A stretch of 64,000 nt of DNA from Neobacillus sp. PS2-9 (GTDB lineage: Bacteria; Bacillota; Bacilli; Bacillales; Cytobacillaceae), in assembly GCF_030915525.1 (NCBI RefSeq), contig NZ_CP133269.1, positions 2,329,001 through 2,393,000 on the forward strand, read 5' to 3'. The notes under the pieces were generated by a model that did not search any database, had not been told where the DNA came from, and saw only the letters and a list, made by a program, of their open reading frames with translations. This document shows positions 44,736-53,240 of this stretch, one piece after another. Position 1 is the stretch's first letter. Every line of letters begins with the position of its first letter. The position numbers were made by a program, and so were the translations under genes.

Positions 44736-46190
44736 ATGGAATTAACTGCAGCTCACTGGATTTATTTAATTGTAACTATAGCTGTCATCGTCACCATGCT
44801 TTTTAGAAAAGGTGTTGTTTTACCTATTATCATTGGAACCTTTTTAGTGGCAGTTGTCTATAAAGGTAGTTTAATAGCTGGGTTTCAAGCAGTATTTAAC
44901 GCGAACCTTGTAGCTGCTAAGGAGCTATTTAGTATTTTCCTCATTATATCTATTATGATTGGTCTTCTTAACTCTTTAAAAGATATCGGCGCGGATAAAA
45001 AGATGGTTGTTCCTATACAAAAAATTATGGTGAATGGACATGTTTCTTATTTAGTGCTAATGGTTACTACGTATGTGATTTCACTCTTTTTCTGGCCAAC
45101 CCCTGCTGTACCGCTCATTTGTGCTCTGCTTGTACCAGCTGCAGTAAGTGCAGGTCTTCAACCAATGACGGCAGCAATGGTTATTGTCATTGCAGGTCAA
45201 GGTATGGCACTTTCTTCCGACTATATTATGCAGGTTGCGCCTATGCTAAGTGCGAAGGCAGCAGGAATCGATAAAGCTGCAGTTGCAGATAAGGGATTAA
45301 TCCTTTCAGTTATTACAGGGGTTAGTGCATTAACAATGGTATATTTACAGCAGCGCAAGACGATTACAAAAAAATCTACATCAGAATCCGGAATTGGATT
45401 TAATCAAGGTGAAAAGGCATTCTTCGAAGTAGCAGATGAGCTTGCCGCTACAGCAGTAGATAGTGAAGAGATCCTCAAGAGAAAACAAACATGGGGCAAA
45501 GTATTTTCGATTATTGTTCCTCTTTCCATGTTAGCTGTAATGGTATTTATGTTCCAGACCAAGTTAGGTGGTGGATCTGGATTTGAGGGCACAGATGGAG
45601 CTGCATTTATAGGTGGTGTTGCAACGATTCTGTTACTATTAGCTACAATCGCATTTAACAGACTGCATTCTCTCGATAAGATAAGCGATCATATTACAGA
45701 AGGATTTGTCTTTGCTTTTAAGGCAATGGCTCCCGTTATTCCGATTGCAGGGTTCTTCTTTATGGGTAGTAGTGATTTTACACCTGCAATTCTTTCGTTA
45801 GGGGAAGACGCTGCAAAGCCTGCTTTTCTATTTGATATGATCCAAGCTGGTCAAAATTTTATCCCGCATAACCCGTTTTTTGCAGGAATTGGTATATTGA
45901 TCGTGGGATTAGTTACTGGATTGGATGGTTCTGGATTCTCGGGGCTTCCATTAACAGGAGCTTTATCTGGAGCGTTAGCTAATGGTAGTGGACTTGATGC
46001 TTCGACTATGGCAGCTATTGGACAAATGGGTGCTATCTGGGGAGGCGGGGGCACAATTATTGCTTGGTCATCATTAGTAGCAGTAGCAGGCTTCCTACAA
46101 ATTTCACCTATAGAGCTTGCGAGAAAAAACTTCATTCCAGTTATGACAGGTCTTATTCTCGCTACAATTATAGCGGTAATCATTTGGTAA
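44736..46190 (+). CDS. Ion-transporter superfamily membrane protein (12-TM type)
   Basis: A 484-residue protein with about 11-12 hydrophobic segments, which look like two repeats with Gly-rich discontinuous helices (GLDGSGFSGLPLTGALSG and MALSSDYIMQVAPMLSAK). This resembles DASS/GntP/CitMHS-type carriers of organic anions, but I cannot assign a subfamily. GGAGGGG precedes the ATG. It is downstream of three GTATAC boxes, so it is likely the uptake system of the regulated pathway. Confidence 0.6.
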   Translation: MELTAAHWIYLIVTIAVIVTMLFRKGVVLPIIIGTFLVAVVYKGSLIAGFQAVFNANLVAAKELFSIFLIISIMIGLLNSLKDIGADKKMVVPIQKIMVNGHVSYLVLMVTTYVISLFFWPTPAVPLICALLVPAAVSAGLQPMTAAMVIVIAGQGMALSSDYIMQVAPMLSAKAAGIDKAAVADKGLILSVITGVSALTMVYLQQRKTITKKSTSESGIGFNQGEKAFFEVADELAATAVDSEEILKRKQTWGKVFSIIVPLSMLAVMVFMFQTKLGGGSGFEGTDGAAFIGGVATILLLLATIAFNRLHSLDKISDHITEGFVFAFKAMAPVIPIAGFFFMGSSDFTPAILSLGEDAAKPAFLFDMIQAGQNFIPHNPFFAGIGILIVGLVTGLDGSGFSGLPLTGALSGALANGSGLDASTMAAIGQMGAIWGGGGTIIAWSSLVAVAGFLQISPIELARKNFIPVMTGLILATIIAVIIW

Positions 46191-46217
46191 AATAAATAAT
46201 AAGCTAGTATCTATAAA

Positions 46218-46270
46218 TAGGGGGCTATCCTAAATGTCAGTAATACTGATTAATAGGAGGCCCTTATTTT
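46218..46270 (+). terminator. Possible terminator after the transporter
   Basis: AGGGGGC-TCCT pairs imperfectly with AGGAGGCCCT around about 30 bases, followed by TTATTTTC. Weaker than the other terminators in the window. Confidence 0.4.
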
Positions 46271-46343
46271 CATGAAGGAAGGTGCAGTTGTTATTTTGGT
46301 GGGACGGTTATCATAGGATGATAGAAAAAAGAGGAGGGACAAA

Positions 46344-47027
46344 ATGAATCAAAAAAAAGTCGGTTTAGTAGGACTTGGTAAATTAGGCACTGCGATGCTA
46401 ACACATTGGGATCAACAAAGAATATCAATAGGCCTTTACCACCCTAATCGAACGAAAGCAGAACAATGTGTTCAGCATTACCAAACTAGCTATCTATTAA
46501 AGGAAGAAGATTTATCAGAATTAGATGTGTTAATCCTAGCACTTCCAGCGATGGAGGTAATCCCATTTATCTCAAGTCTAAAACTCCAAAGTAAGACGCA
46601 ACATTCACCTTATATCATTAATATGGCTACAAACCTCCCTACGAATGAAATGAGGAACACGTTTTCAACATTAAATGTGCATGGAATAAAATATATGGGG
46701 CATGCGAGAGATTTATTAGAACATGGAAATGGCTTGTTTATTTCAGAAACCGTAATACCATCCATTGTAGAAGAATATTTTAACTTTCTTGGAAAGATAG
46801 TAGTGGACAGTGAAGAATCCTTAACGCAAGTAAATAAAATAGCAACCTATTACGCACTTAAAACTGCAATAAATTTAGAGAATGAATTTGCAAAAAAGGG
46901 GCTATCTTCGGAGTATCTACAAAGAGCATTAGCATCCCTTGCTCCAGAGGTTATCCGTTCGTATAGTGAGGGGAGTCTTGGACATTTTGCGAAGGAAATT
47001 GTGAAACAAATTCATGAAGAAAAGTGA
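46344..47027 (+). CDS. NAD(P)-binding protein, pyrroline-5-carboxylate reductase-like N-terminus
   Basis: A Rossmann GxGxxG opens the protein (VGLVGLGKLGTAML), followed by YHPNRTKAEQC and a dimerisation-like helical C-terminus of reduced size. The pattern resembles F420-dependent or P5C reductase-type enzymes, but the length of 227 is short and I cannot name the substrate. AGGAGGG precedes the ATG. It lies between the two membrane carriers and is closed by a bidirectional terminator. Confidence 0.6.
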   Translation: MNQKKVGLVGLGKLGTAMLTHWDQQRISIGLYHPNRTKAEQCVQHYQTSYLLKEEDLSELDVLILALPAMEVIPFISSLKLQSKTQHSPYIINMATNLPTNEMRNTFSTLNVHGIKYMGHARDLLEHGNGLFISETVIPSIVEEYFNFLGKIVVDSEESLTQVNKIATYYALKTAINLENEFAKKGLSSEYLQRALASLAPEVIRSYSEGSLGHFAKEIVKQIHEEK

Positions 47028-47037
47028 GGGTCATAGT

Positions 47038-47070
47038 AAAGAGGTGTCATTAGATTGACACCTCTTTTAA
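47038..47070. terminator. Bidirectional terminator between convergent genes
   Basis: AAAGAGGTGTCA pairs with TGACACCTCTTT across 6 bases, with T residues on the plus strand. Confidence 0.85.
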
Positions 47071-47079
47071 TGTTCACAT

Positions 47080-48462
47080 TCAACCTAAGAACAATTGTAA
47101 GACAAATAAATACAACATTACGCATGCAATATAAAGCCCAGCGAAGGATAAATTCCAATTGGATACTTTGTAAGAGCTCTCCTTTACAATGTTTGACATA
47201 AGACCTAACGTGGCGTTATATGGCCCCACAAGAAAGGATGAAACAGCTCCTGCCAACATAGCTACTGTTAATATATGAGGAGATATCCCTATGACCTTTG
47301 GATTTAAGCCCTCAAGCATTAATGCAAGAGAAACAGCAGGATGAAGTCCTAGAAAAGCAAAAGCCAGAGGGATTAAGGGCAGTAAAAGTAAAAAGATTTC
47401 CACACCAGCAAAACTAATAAAATGATTGACTAGCGCGTCCAACCAGACATTGGTATGAGAAACGTTGATAGTTGAAATAAAAAAACCTGCTGATAGATAA
47501 ATGAAGAATTGGTCTTTCATACTTACAGAAAAGGATTGAAAATGCGTAATTAAGTGTGAACCGAACTCTTTCCCTTTTTTTAAAAATAGAGACCAAGTAA
47601 GCGAAAAAGGGATGACCATTAAGGATATTAGAATTAAAAACGGATAAGGAAACTTTGTTTCTACTAATGAAATAACAACATTGAAAATAATAATTGCTAG
47701 AAAAATTTGAAAGACTCTACCAGATCGAGGGGACTGACTAGAATCTATCGTTGCAGCAGTCTCATGTATGGCAGTGTTTTCTTTATTAGGGGTCATAATT
47801 TTTGCTTTACGAGAACCAATATACCAGTCAATCCCCATGCCAAAGATACTTAAGGGAACAACATAAGGCAAAATTGATACCCAGCTTACGTCCGTCATTG
47901 TAATGACAATGCCGACAATGGGGGTAACTGGGGCCCACAGTAAAGGCATGGCGAATCCTCGCGTAATGGCTCTGCTCATGAAGCGTTCTTTATTTTTTAC
48001 TGGAATGATATCTAATGCAGGCCTTATAGAGTAGTAAGTCATTGGTAAGGTGGCAAGATTCATAAAGATACTAAAAAAATAGGATATACCCGATGTAATC
48101 ATATAGAGTTGTCCAGAGGTTTTCACTTTCTTTTGAATAATCGTTTGAATACCTCCGCTGTAACCTCCTAATTTAATTGGTATTCCTAAAATTGGAATCA
48201 ATGTAAACATAGTTAGCAAGTCCAGCATTGGACCGAAGGATAGGATATAGTGCTGCCAAGAGGCTCCGCTCGACCACAATAATACAGAACCGAGGATCAA
48301 AAATGTGCTTCCCAATAGTTGGACAAATCGTTTCGCTTGAAATAATGTCCATAGGACTATGACAAGACTTAAACAGGATATTATGGGGCCAATATGGAAC
48401 ATAGGCAAAAGAACATCGAATAAATACAATAAAATAACCGAAAACAGCATAAATCTAAGCAT
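47080..48462 (-). CDS. Polytopic membrane transporter
   Basis: 460 residues with about 11-12 hydrophobic helices. The loop IPVKNKERFMSRAITRGFAM and the C-terminal AMLAGAVSSFLVGPYNATLG with Gly, Asn and Thr in the membrane suggest an ion- or carboxylate-coupled carrier; I cannot name a family. ATG at 48460-48462 lies behind AAGGTAAGGGTG; the longer frame to 48522 crosses the operator and is rejected. A GTATAC box (48487) is 25 bases upstream of its start, so it appears to belong to the regulon. Confidence 0.65.
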   Translation of the reverse strand: MLRFMLFSVILLYLFDVLLPMFHIGPIISCLSLVIVLWTLFQAKRFVQLLGSTFLILGSVLLWSSGASWQHYILSFGPMLDLLTMFTLIPILGIPIKLGGYSGGIQTIIQKKVKTSGQLYMITSGISYFFSIFMNLATLPMTYYSIRPALDIIPVKNKERFMSRAITRGFAMPLLWAPVTPIVGIVITMTDVSWVSILPYVVPLSIFGMGIDWYIGSRKAKIMTPNKENTAIHETAATIDSSQSPRSGRVFQIFLAIIIFNVVISLVETKFPYPFLILISLMVIPFSLTWSLFLKKGKEFGSHLITHFQSFSVSMKDQFFIYLSAGFFISTINVSHTNVWLDALVNHFISFAGVEIFLLLLPLIPLAFAFLGLHPAVSLALMLEGLNPKVIGISPHILTVAMLAGAVSSFLVGPYNATLGLMSNIVKESSYKVSNWNLSFAGLYIACVMLYLFVLQLFLG

Positions 48463-48486
48463 ATTTACACCCTTACCTTTAAAGTT

Positions 48487-48492
48487 GTATAC
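48487..48492. promoter_or_regulatory. Candidate GntR operator upstream of the reverse-strand transporter
   Basis: GTTGTATACCAAACG, reverse-strand reading TTTGGTATACAA, 25 bases before the transporter's ATG. It matches the TTTGGTATACAA-type boxes at 48559, 49293 and 50796. Confidence 0.6.
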
Positions 48493-48558
48493 CAAACGTA
48501 TTTTTTTTGTGGATATTGTCACGTTTTAGCCATATTTTTAAATTATTTTTGGTATTTG

Positions 48559-48564
48559 GTATAC
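48559..48564. promoter_or_regulatory. Candidate GntR operator beside the microprotein promoter
   Basis: TTTGGTATACAAAAT, one of the three best matches to the shared box. It lies immediately upstream of the -35 element TTGTTT at 48571 and between two divergent transcription units. Confidence 0.65.
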
Positions 48565-48570
48565 AAAATG

Positions 48571-48599
48571 TTGTTTTATTTTTAATCACATAATACAAT
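48571..48599 (+). promoter_or_regulatory. Sigma-A promoter of the 28-residue microprotein
   Basis: TTGTTT (48571-48576) and TACAAT (48594-48599) with a 17-base spacer; transcript start would be near 48606, about 32 bases before the ATG. Confidence 0.6.
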
Positions 48600-48637
48600 T
48601 ACAGTATCAAATAACTATTTATACAGGGGGATATAAC

Positions 48638-48724
48638 ATGTTTAACTTTCTATTTGGATCTAAAAAAGCGGCGGAGAAAGCTGAAAAGAAATTAGCATCA
48701 CTTAAAAAAACATTAAAGTTCTAA
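48638..48724 (+). CDS. 28-residue cationic amphipathic microprotein
   Basis: The ATG at 48638 follows AGGGGG at 48625-48630. The product starts MFNFLFGSKK, is then dominated by Lys/Ala/Glu (AAEKAEKKLASLKKTLK) and ends KF. It has about nine lysines, two glutamates and no acidic cluster, a helix with a hydrophobic N-terminus. It has a complete unit: operator, promoter, ribosome site and terminator. It may be a membrane-associated regulatory or stress microprotein. I know no named relative; too short for the usual gene callers. Confidence 0.6.
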   Translation: MFNFLFGSKKAAEKAEKKLASLKKTLKF

Positions 48725-48738
48725 AAAAATCTATTACA

Positions 48739-48767
48739 AACCGTCACTTTATGTGGCGGTTTTTTCA
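48739..48767 (+). terminator. Rho-independent terminator of the microprotein unit
   Basis: AACCGTCAC (48739-48747) pairs with GTGGCGGTT (48753-48761), with one G-U pair, followed by T residues. Confidence 0.85.
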
Positions 48768-48787
48768 TTTATTAAGCACAATATATA

Positions 48788-48823
48788 AAAAAACGGAGAG
48801 ACACCGCTTTTCTCTCCGGATTT
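48788..48823 (-). terminator. Terminator of the 114-residue reverse-strand gene
   Basis: CGGAGAGA (48794-48801) and TCTCTCCG (48811-48818) form the stem; on the reverse strand it is followed by a T tract (AAAAAA on the plus strand at 48788-48793). Confidence 0.75.
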
Positions 48824-48859
48824 TGTATATAAAGAAGATCTCTTATGGCTAATTATTTC

Positions 48860-49204
48860 TTAAACGGCTACCTCATCTGATTTTACTAGCTTAGAATTTA
48901 CAGAGTCATCACTGTTACCAGATGCTTTAACGATCTCGCTTAATTCCTCTCGAGCGGCTTCAATTGTATCAAATCGTTCAAAAAACTTAACAGCTATATG
49001 ATTTACGTATTCTTTTCCTTCATAGATTTCAAATAGTTGAATTTTCATATTTTCATCAAGTACTTTTGCAATTGTGTATTTCGCCTTTAACTTATCAAAG
49101 AAGTAGAAGTGATAGGTTTCAACAGGCTCTAAACCATCATTCTCGAGAATTGTTTGAAACGTATCCTTATTCGTTAATACAATATATTTTCCCAAATAAA
49201 ACAC
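48860..49204 (-). CDS. Hypothetical 114-residue protein
   Basis: A soluble alpha/beta protein with aromatic-rich N-terminus (FYLGKYIVLTNKDTFQTILE and YHFYFFDKLKAKYTIAKVL) and a Ser/Asp-rich tail. No cysteine or membrane helix. A GGGGTG site lies upstream of the ATG. I do not recognise the family. A GTATAC box at 49293 lies 89 bases upstream, so it may also be in the regulon. Confidence 0.6.
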   Translation of the reverse strand: MFYLGKYIVLTNKDTFQTILENDGLEPVETYHFYFFDKLKAKYTIAKVLDENMKIQLFEIYEGKEYVNHIAVKFFERFDTIEAAREELSEIVKASGNSDDSVNSKLVKSDEVAV

Positions 49205-49292
49205 CCCTTTAAGTAAGTATTAAACCATTTGTAACTAAGTATAATGAATAAAAAAATTATTAAAGTGCTCTATCACCCCTGAGTGGAATATT

Positions 49293-49298
49293 GTATAC
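49293..49298. promoter_or_regulatory. Candidate GntR operator between the 114-residue gene and ferredoxin 1
   Basis: ATTGTATACCAAAG; the reverse strand reads TTTGGTATACAA. In the 262-base divergent gap, upstream of both genes. Confidence 0.6.
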
Positions 49299-49390
49299 CA
49301 AAGTACTTGTTACCATTTTATCTCAAGTAGATTAAATGTTCAAGGTATATTCAAAATATTTAAATAATTATTGAAATTACAAAATCCAGT

Positions 49391-49419
49391 TTGCTTCTCC
49401 CACGAAAAGATTGTATACT
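49391..49419 (+). promoter_or_regulatory. Promoter of ferredoxin 1 with an embedded operator
   Basis: TTGCTT (49391-49396) and TATACT (49414-49419) with 17-base spacing. A GTATAC box (49413-49418) overlaps the -10 hexamer, so binding there would block RNA polymerase. Confidence 0.6.
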
Positions 49420-49466
49420 TCAGTAAAGGTTCAAAATTTTTAGAATAAATAGAAAGGGGAAGTTTT

Positions 49467-49796
49467 ATGCCAAAAGTTATTCTTCATGTAGATGGGACAA
49501 CAATTGAACAAGAAGTAAAAGATAATGCCAATTTAGTAGTGCTAGCTGGGACACGCCAATTGCCTAAATTAAAGTATGGTTGTGGTATGGGACGATGTAC
49601 TAAATGTTCGTGTATTGTTATAAACGGCGCAGACTCATTAGCACCACCAAATTGGAAAGAAGAAAAAATGCTAGGTGAAAAAGTAAATGAGGGATACCGT
49701 CTTACATGTCAATTAACAATTCAACAAGATATTGAAATCTCTCAAGAAAATATTACAATCCAGGCTCCAAAGAAAAAATCAGCATATCAAGCATAA
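49467..49796 (+). CDS. Plant-type [2Fe-2S] ferredoxin, copy 1
   Basis: The cluster motif is C-x4-C-x2-C: YGCGMGRCTKCSC, with the fourth ligand in YRLTCQLT. One extra cysteine follows the third. 109 residues, soluble. The N-terminus VILHVDGTTIEQEV is the usual beta-grasp strand. AAAGGGG precedes the ATG. It is the likely electron donor for the diiron protein encoded 1.1 kb downstream. A second, more divergent copy lies at 55725. Confidence 0.9.
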   Translation: MPKVILHVDGTTIEQEVKDNANLVVLAGTRQLPKLKYGCGMGRCTKCSCIVINGADSLAPPNWKEEKMLGEKVNEGYRLTCQLTIQQDIEISQENITIQAPKKKSAYQA

Positions 49797-49821
49797 TGCG
49801 CTTTTTTTTAAATGGAATATG

Positions 49822-49827
49822 GTATAC
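49822..49827. promoter_or_regulatory. Candidate GntR operator upstream of the creatininase gene
   Basis: ATATGGTATACAAAAT, 31 bases before the start of the creatininase-family gene. Similar to the boxes at 48559 and 50796. Confidence 0.6.
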
Positions 49828-49857
49828 AAAATACAATAAGTACCGGTAGGTGAATGA

Positions 49858-50631
49858 GTGTTGAATAGTTATGATCTTACAGCCATGACATGGAAAGAAG
49901 TAGAAGAAGCTTTACAGACTGTGAAGTTTGCTATTATTCCAATTGGGGCACATGAACAGCATGGACCACATATGGTAGAAAGCTGTGATGCAGTCTTAGC
50001 AGAAAGAATGGCGAAGAAACTAGGTGAAAGAATGTTTCCCTATGCGCTAGTTACTCCTACAATTAATATGGGTGTTTCACCACATCATTTGAATTTTCCA
50101 GGGACCATATCGTTGCAGCCAACGACGTTAATAGCCATTTTAAAGGATGTCATTTCATCCTTAAAGCATCATGGTGTGAAAAAGTTTTTATTATTAAATT
50201 CTCACGGTGGAAACCAATCGACGCTTAATGTTGCTTCAATGATAATAACGAAAGAATTGAATGTTGAAGTTTATTATGCCAAAACGACAGCTTCTGCAAA
50301 AGAGGCAATTAAAGAGCATGTGAAATCCACATTGTTTGGCCATAGCTGCGAACGAGAAGTTTCAGAAGCACTCTATTTAGCACCAGAGCTCGTCCGTCCT
50401 GAACAATTAGAGAAAGGTGATATTCAGGTAGAAGGAAGATGGAAACAGCTTAGACCTGGTAAAGCAATTCAAGGGTTTTATTACTACGAAGAAATGACCA
50501 AAAATGGTTGTATTGGTGATGGAACCAAAGCAAGCTGGGAGATAGGGCGGCAGATTGTCGAAGAGTCATTAGATCAACTTACTCTAGAACTTTATAAATT
50601 AATCAATATTAAAGTAGATGTGCAAAATTAA
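49858..50631 (+). CDS. Creatininase-family amidohydrolase
   Basis: A binuclear metal hydrolase of cyclic amides and related C-N bonds (creatinine, MftE-type peptide cleavage). Ligands visible: Glu33 and His35 in IGAHEQHGPH, Asp44 in ESCDAV, and the later NSHGGNQ and CEREVSEA. 257 residues is normal. GTG start at 49858 follows AGGTGAATGA. It sits between ferredoxin 1 and the diiron protein in the regulon, so it may hydrolyse a lactam or amide produced or consumed by them. Confidence 0.88.
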   Translation: MLNSYDLTAMTWKEVEEALQTVKFAIIPIGAHEQHGPHMVESCDAVLAERMAKKLGERMFPYALVTPTINMGVSPHHLNFPGTISLQPTTLIAILKDVISSLKHHGVKKFLLLNSHGGNQSTLNVASMIITKELNVEVYYAKTTASAKEAIKEHVKSTLFGHSCEREVSEALYLAPELVRPEQLEKGDIQVEGRWKQLRPGKAIQGFYYYEEMTKNGCIGDGTKASWEIGRQIVEESLDQLTLELYKLINIKVDVQN

Positions 50632-50711
50632 AACATGAAAATAAATAATCTTTAAAAAATTCTAAAAATTATATTTACAAATAAACAACTTCTTGATAGT
50701 ATTAATTCAAG

Positions 50712-50717
50712 GTATAC
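50712..50717. promoter_or_regulatory. Candidate GntR operator upstream of the diiron-protein gene (distal)
   Basis: AAGGTATACCAAAT; the palindromic core GGTATACC is complete here. TTGATA lies 14 bases upstream of TATACC but the spacing is short for a promoter. Confidence 0.55.
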
Positions 50718-50795
50718 CAAATGGATAGTTTCATAGAGTAAAAGGCTGTTGGACAGTGAATAAAATAACAATCTTTTTATTTTTTAACTAATTTG

Positions 50796-50801
50796 GTATA
50801 C
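50796..50801. promoter_or_regulatory. Candidate GntR operator upstream of the diiron-protein gene (proximal)
   Basis: AATTTGGTATACAAAAT, 61 bases before the TTG start. One of the best matches to the shared box. Confidence 0.65.
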
Positions 50802-50861
50802 AAAATATCAAATACCAAGAAAAACATTGGTACCTACATAAAAAAAGAGGAGGAGTTTCAG

Positions 50862-51593
50862 TTGACAGAATTATTATCAAAAGATGAATTTCGCAAGGAA
50901 TTAGAAGAAGCTATAAAAGGAAATCATAGCCAGAAGGCTCCATTCACAGTAGCTTGGGCCGAGGGAAGACTTGAAAGAAAACATTTTGCTAGTTGGGCTG
51001 AAAATCATTACCACTATGTAGGACCGTTTGCAGATTACTTAGCTTATATTTATCACAATACTCCAAGCGATCCAAAATTCGAATCGGCAAAAGACTTTAC
51101 ATTACAAAACATGTATGAAGAAGAAATTGCTGCAGATCGCCATACTGATTTACTCATTCGTTTTGCTGAAGCATGTGGTACAACAAGAGAACGCATTATC
51201 GATCCGGCCAATATGGCGCCGACTACATTAGGGTTACAAAGCTGGTGCTACGCGGTTGCGGCGAGGGAAAATTTCGTTGTAGCAACAGCAGCATTAGTTG
51301 TAGGGTTAGAATCTCAAGTGCCTGATATCTATAGAAAGCAGACTCCAGCATTACGCGAACAATATGGATTTACGGATGAAGAAATTGAATTCTTCGACTT
51401 ACACATCGTATCTGATGAGATCCATGGTGAGCGTGGATACAAAATTGTTCTAGACCATGCGGATACTCCTGAATTGCAGCAACGATGCCTAGAAGTTGTA
51501 CGGACTGGAGCAAAAATGCGCCGTATGTACATGGATGGGCTATGGAGAGAGTATTTAGAACAAGATTTAGGCGCGTTAGTTGAAGCGAAATAA
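50862..51593 (+). CDS. Haem-oxygenase-like diiron oxidase/oxygenase (PqqC/CADD-like HDO)
   Basis: A 243-residue all-helical HDO-fold protein. The complete ligand pattern of CADD/UndA-type diiron proteins is visible: Glu87-x6-His94 (MYEEEIAADRH), Glu150 (VVGLESQVP) and His181-x3-Asp185-x2-His188 (LHIVSDEIH). Enzymes of this group oxidise, cleave or N-oxygenate amines, amino acids and fatty acids with O2. TTG at 50862 follows GAGGAGG; the longer frame to 50793 lies over the operator. It needs an electron supply, for which the two neighbouring ferredoxins are candidates. The substrate is unknown. Confidence 0.85.
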   Translation: MTELLSKDEFRKELEEAIKGNHSQKAPFTVAWAEGRLERKHFASWAENHYHYVGPFADYLAYIYHNTPSDPKFESAKDFTLQNMYEEEIAADRHTDLLIRFAEACGTTRERIIDPANMAPTTLGLQSWCYAVAARENFVVATAALVVGLESQVPDIYRKQTPALREQYGFTDEEIEFFDLHIVSDEIHGERGYKIVLDHADTPELQQRCLEVVRTGAKMRRMYMDGLWREYLEQDLGALVEAK

Positions 51594-51645
51594 TAATCAT
51601 ATATAACGGATTTAAATGAATCATTGTGAATCCGTCCCTTTGACA

Positions 51646-51696
51646 GGCCGTCATTATAATCTTGTAGTTTAGAGGTTTAATTGACGGCCATTTTTA
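51646..51696 (+). terminator. Terminator after the diiron-protein gene
   Basis: GGCCGTCA (51646-51653) pairs with TGACGGCC (51682-51689) and is followed by ATTTTTAT. A weaker pair (ACGGATT/AATCCGT) precedes it at 51606-51635. Confidence 0.65.
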
Positions 51697-51749
51697 TAAA
51701 ATAATCCCTGTTTTATAGGATTAAATCAATCATGAAAAAGGTGATCGTA

Positions 51750-53213
51750 GTGCTTACAACAAAAGTAGCAACCTTCAATAATTATATTAATGGAGAATGG
51801 CAAGAATCAGTAAGCAAGAAAACGTTTAATAGTGTGAACCCAGCCAATAACGAAGATATTGTCGGCAGTTTCCAAGCATCAAACGAACAGGATGTCCAAT
51901 TAGCAATTGAATCTGCCCAAACGGCCTTTCCTAGCTGGTCTCAAACTGCACCATCAAAACGGGCGTCCATCTTAAATCAAGCGGCAAGTTTTTTAGAACA
52001 AAATGTTCAATCCCTTGCTGAAGAGTTAACTAGAGAAGAAGGTAAGCACGTTGATGATGCCAAGAATGAAGTGTTACGTTCTGCGCAAACTCTTCGGTAT
52101 TATGCAGTAGAAGGTCAAAGCTTTACAGGGGAGACCTTTCCAAATGATGACTCAAATATGAAAGTTTCAACCGAAAGAGAACCACTTGGAGTAGTGAGTG
52201 TAATTACTCCTTGGAACTTTCCACTTTCTATTCCTGCTAGAAAAATTGCTCCTGCATTAATCACAGGAAATACGGTTGTTTTTAAACCTTCTTCTGATAC
52301 TCCACTGATCGCCTTACGTTTAGTCGAAGCATTGGATAAGGCTGGAATTCCTAAAGGTGTTATTAACTTTGTAACAGGAAAAGCATCTAACGTAGGTGAT
52401 TTGTTGGTGACGCATCCTTCTGTTCGGGCAGTGACTTTTACAGGATCAACAGCAGCAGGGGAAGATATTCATAAAAAGGCAGGATTTACGACCCGTACAC
52501 AAATGGAGCTTGGAGGGAAAAATCCGTTAATTGTTATGGATGATGCCGACCTCAATCTAGCAGCTACGTTGGTTGTTAACGGAGGGTTTTCCTTAACGGG
52601 GCAAGCATGTACAGGAACCAGCAGGGTCATTGTTTTAAGAGATGTTAAAGACGAATTCGTTCAAAAACTTGTGGAAAAGACTAGTGCCCTTAAAATAGGA
52701 CATGGTTTTGAGCCTGGTGTTAAAATTGGGCCGCTTGCGAATGAAAAGCAATTGAAAAATGTCTTGAAATATGTGGAATATGGAAAACAAGATGGTGCGA
52801 CATTGGAATACGGTGGGGACCATTTAACTTCTGGTGAATACCAAAAGGGATTTTATGTTAAGCCAGCAATTTTTACAAATGTTAACCCCAATTCCCGAAT
52901 TGCGATGGAAGAGATCTTTGGTCCGGTTGTGGCTGTGATAGAAGTAGATACATATGAAGAAGCTATCGCTATTGCAAATGATGTCGAGTACGGCTTGTCT
53001 GCCTCAATCGTGACGAATAATCTAAAGATTGCCAACCAATTTACTAAGGACATACAAGCAGGGACAGTAAAAGTGAATCGCACTACAACCGGTAATTTAA
53101 TGAATGCACCTTTTGGAGGTCTAAAAAAATCAAGCACGTCCACCTTCCGGGAGTCAGGAAGAGTTGGTTTAGAATTTTTCACTCAATTAAAAACTGTGTA
53201 TATGGGTTATTAA
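51750..53213 (+). CDS. Aldehyde dehydrogenase family protein
   Basis: NAD(P)-dependent aldehyde oxidation, 487 residues. The nucleophile is Cys287 in LTGQACTGTSR and the general base Glu253 in MELGGKNPL. FTGSTAAGEDI marks the cofactor site. The start GTG at 51750 follows AAGGTGAT; ATG at 51732 has no site. Together with the diiron protein it suggests that an O2-dependent step yields an aldehyde. No separate promoter is obvious, so it may be expressed by readthrough of the upstream terminator. Confidence 0.9.
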   Translation: MLTTKVATFNNYINGEWQESVSKKTFNSVNPANNEDIVGSFQASNEQDVQLAIESAQTAFPSWSQTAPSKRASILNQAASFLEQNVQSLAEELTREEGKHVDDAKNEVLRSAQTLRYYAVEGQSFTGETFPNDDSNMKVSTEREPLGVVSVITPWNFPLSIPARKIAPALITGNTVVFKPSSDTPLIALRLVEALDKAGIPKGVINFVTGKASNVGDLLVTHPSVRAVTFTGSTAAGEDIHKKAGFTTRTQMELGGKNPLIVMDDADLNLAATLVVNGGFSLTGQACTGTSRVIVLRDVKDEFVQKLVEKTSALKIGHGFEPGVKIGPLANEKQLKNVLKYVEYGKQDGATLEYGGDHLTSGEYQKGFYVKPAIFTNVNPNSRIAMEEIFGPVVAVIEVDTYEEAIAIANDVEYGLSASIVTNNLKIANQFTKDIQAGTVKVNRTTTGNLMNAPFGGLKKSSTSTFRESGRVGLEFFTQLKTVYMGY

Positions 53214-53240
53214 AAAATTCTTATAGTAAGGAGATTTTAC

